A stretch of DNA of 64,000 bases from Nocardia sp. NBC_00416 (GTDB lineage: Bacteria > Actinomycetota > Actinomycetes > Mycobacteriales > Mycobacteriaceae). The stretch lies in NCBI RefSeq assembly GCF_036032445.1, contig NZ_CP107932.1:2544501-2608500 (forward strand), given 5' to 3'. Position 1 is the stretch's first letter. Each line of letters begins with the position of its first letter. Position numbers and translations under genes: made by a program. This document shows positions 63,777 to 64,000 of this stretch, piece after piece. Under the pieces are notes generated by a model that searched no databases, had not been told where the DNA came from, and was given only the letters and a program-made list of their open reading frames with translations.

Positions 63777-64000
63777 CACGCGGTCCTTTCTCTCTGCGGA
63801 CGGCGGACGGCGCCCGGCACGGCGAGCAGCAGCTCCCGGGTGAAGTCGTGCCGGGGAGCTTCGAAGATCTCCGCGGTCGGGCCGGTTTCCACAATGCGGC
63901 CGTCGCGCATGACCGCGACCCGGTCGCTCATTCCGCGGACCACGGCGAGGTCGTGGGAGACGAACAGGTAGCTCAGCGACAGTTCCGATTGCAGATCGTC
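63776..64000 (-). CDS. Oligopeptide-type ABC ATPase, C-terminal end
   Basis: The last 74 codons of an ABC ATPase that runs off the window. The H-loop region reads [24 protein letters not shown], then [28 protein letters not shown], typical of DppF/OppF-like ATPases with a C-terminal zinc-less oligopeptide-transporter tail. It is the first visible gene of the minus-strand flavin-enzyme operon. Confidence 0.8.
   Translation of the reverse strand, partial: DDLQSELSLSYLFVSHDLAVVRGMSDRVAVMRDGRIVETGPTAEIFEAPRHDFTRELLLAVPGAVRRPQRERTA

Overview
The window is high-GC actinobacterial DNA, most probably from Nocardia or a close relative in the Mycobacteriales. The evidence is a type VII (ESX) substrate locus with WXG100, EspG and PPE-like proteins, a CpnT-like N-terminus on a giant protein, a mycobacterial-type ATP-dependent DNA ligase (LigB), GTG starts and dense overlapping operons. 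No ribosomal RNA is present, so the genus is inferred.

Layout. (1) 1-2990, plus strand: the edge of a small biosynthetic or resistance operon (ATP-grasp C-terminus, degenerate short-chain dehydrogenase, histidine phosphatase, MFS exporter). (2) 3383-3586: a small secreted protein, then a strong hairpin separating it from the convergent ESX locus. (3) 3701-38149, minus strand: a 34-kb co-directional ESX-substrate locus. In transcription order it holds a 509-aa immunity-like protein, a WXG100 protein, a YbaB-like protein, one uninterrupted 9571-codon gene, a 94-aa helical protein, an EspG-like chaperone and a 650-aa PPE/EspB-like protein. No ESX membrane machinery is encoded here. (4) 38900-39414: a decayed Ser/Thr kinase with beta-propeller remnants. 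(5) 39463-46178, minus strand: a seven-gene operon with tyrosine phosphatase, metallophosphoesterase, a complete Ugp/Mal-type ABC importer and a GntR regulator. (6) 46584-53469: acetyltransferase, DNA ligase, a divergent MarR/Rid pair with a clear promoter and palindrome, a shattered Old Yellow Enzyme gene, tRNA-Pro(GGG), an SMP-30-like protein and a Tat-exported PhoD phosphatase. (7) 53485-54896: a secreted Cys-containing protein and three 125-bp tandem repeats. (8) 54897-64000: a sulfur-acquisition-like region with SsuACB-type importer, four flavin-dependent (luciferase-fold) monooxygenases, a MarR-controlled short-chain dehydrogenase and the end of an oligopeptide-type ABC ATPase.

The main discovery candidate is the giant protein at 6903-35618 (about 1 MDa). 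It begins with a WXG100/CpnT-like secretion domain and a membrane or glycine-rich segment. A papain-like (Tox-PL type) domain with a visible Cys748/His848/Asp869 triad follows. After that comes an array of at least 20 metallopeptidase-like modules of two kinds. Nine keep an intact HExxH, one has HDxxH, and ten have lost the motif. In the second kind, active and dead copies alternate strictly in pairs. Three unrelated domains are interspersed, and the protein ends in a Pro-rich tail and a small C-terminal domain. The companion genes suggest a secreted or surface-displayed polyvalent effector with a candidate immunity protein encoded upstream.
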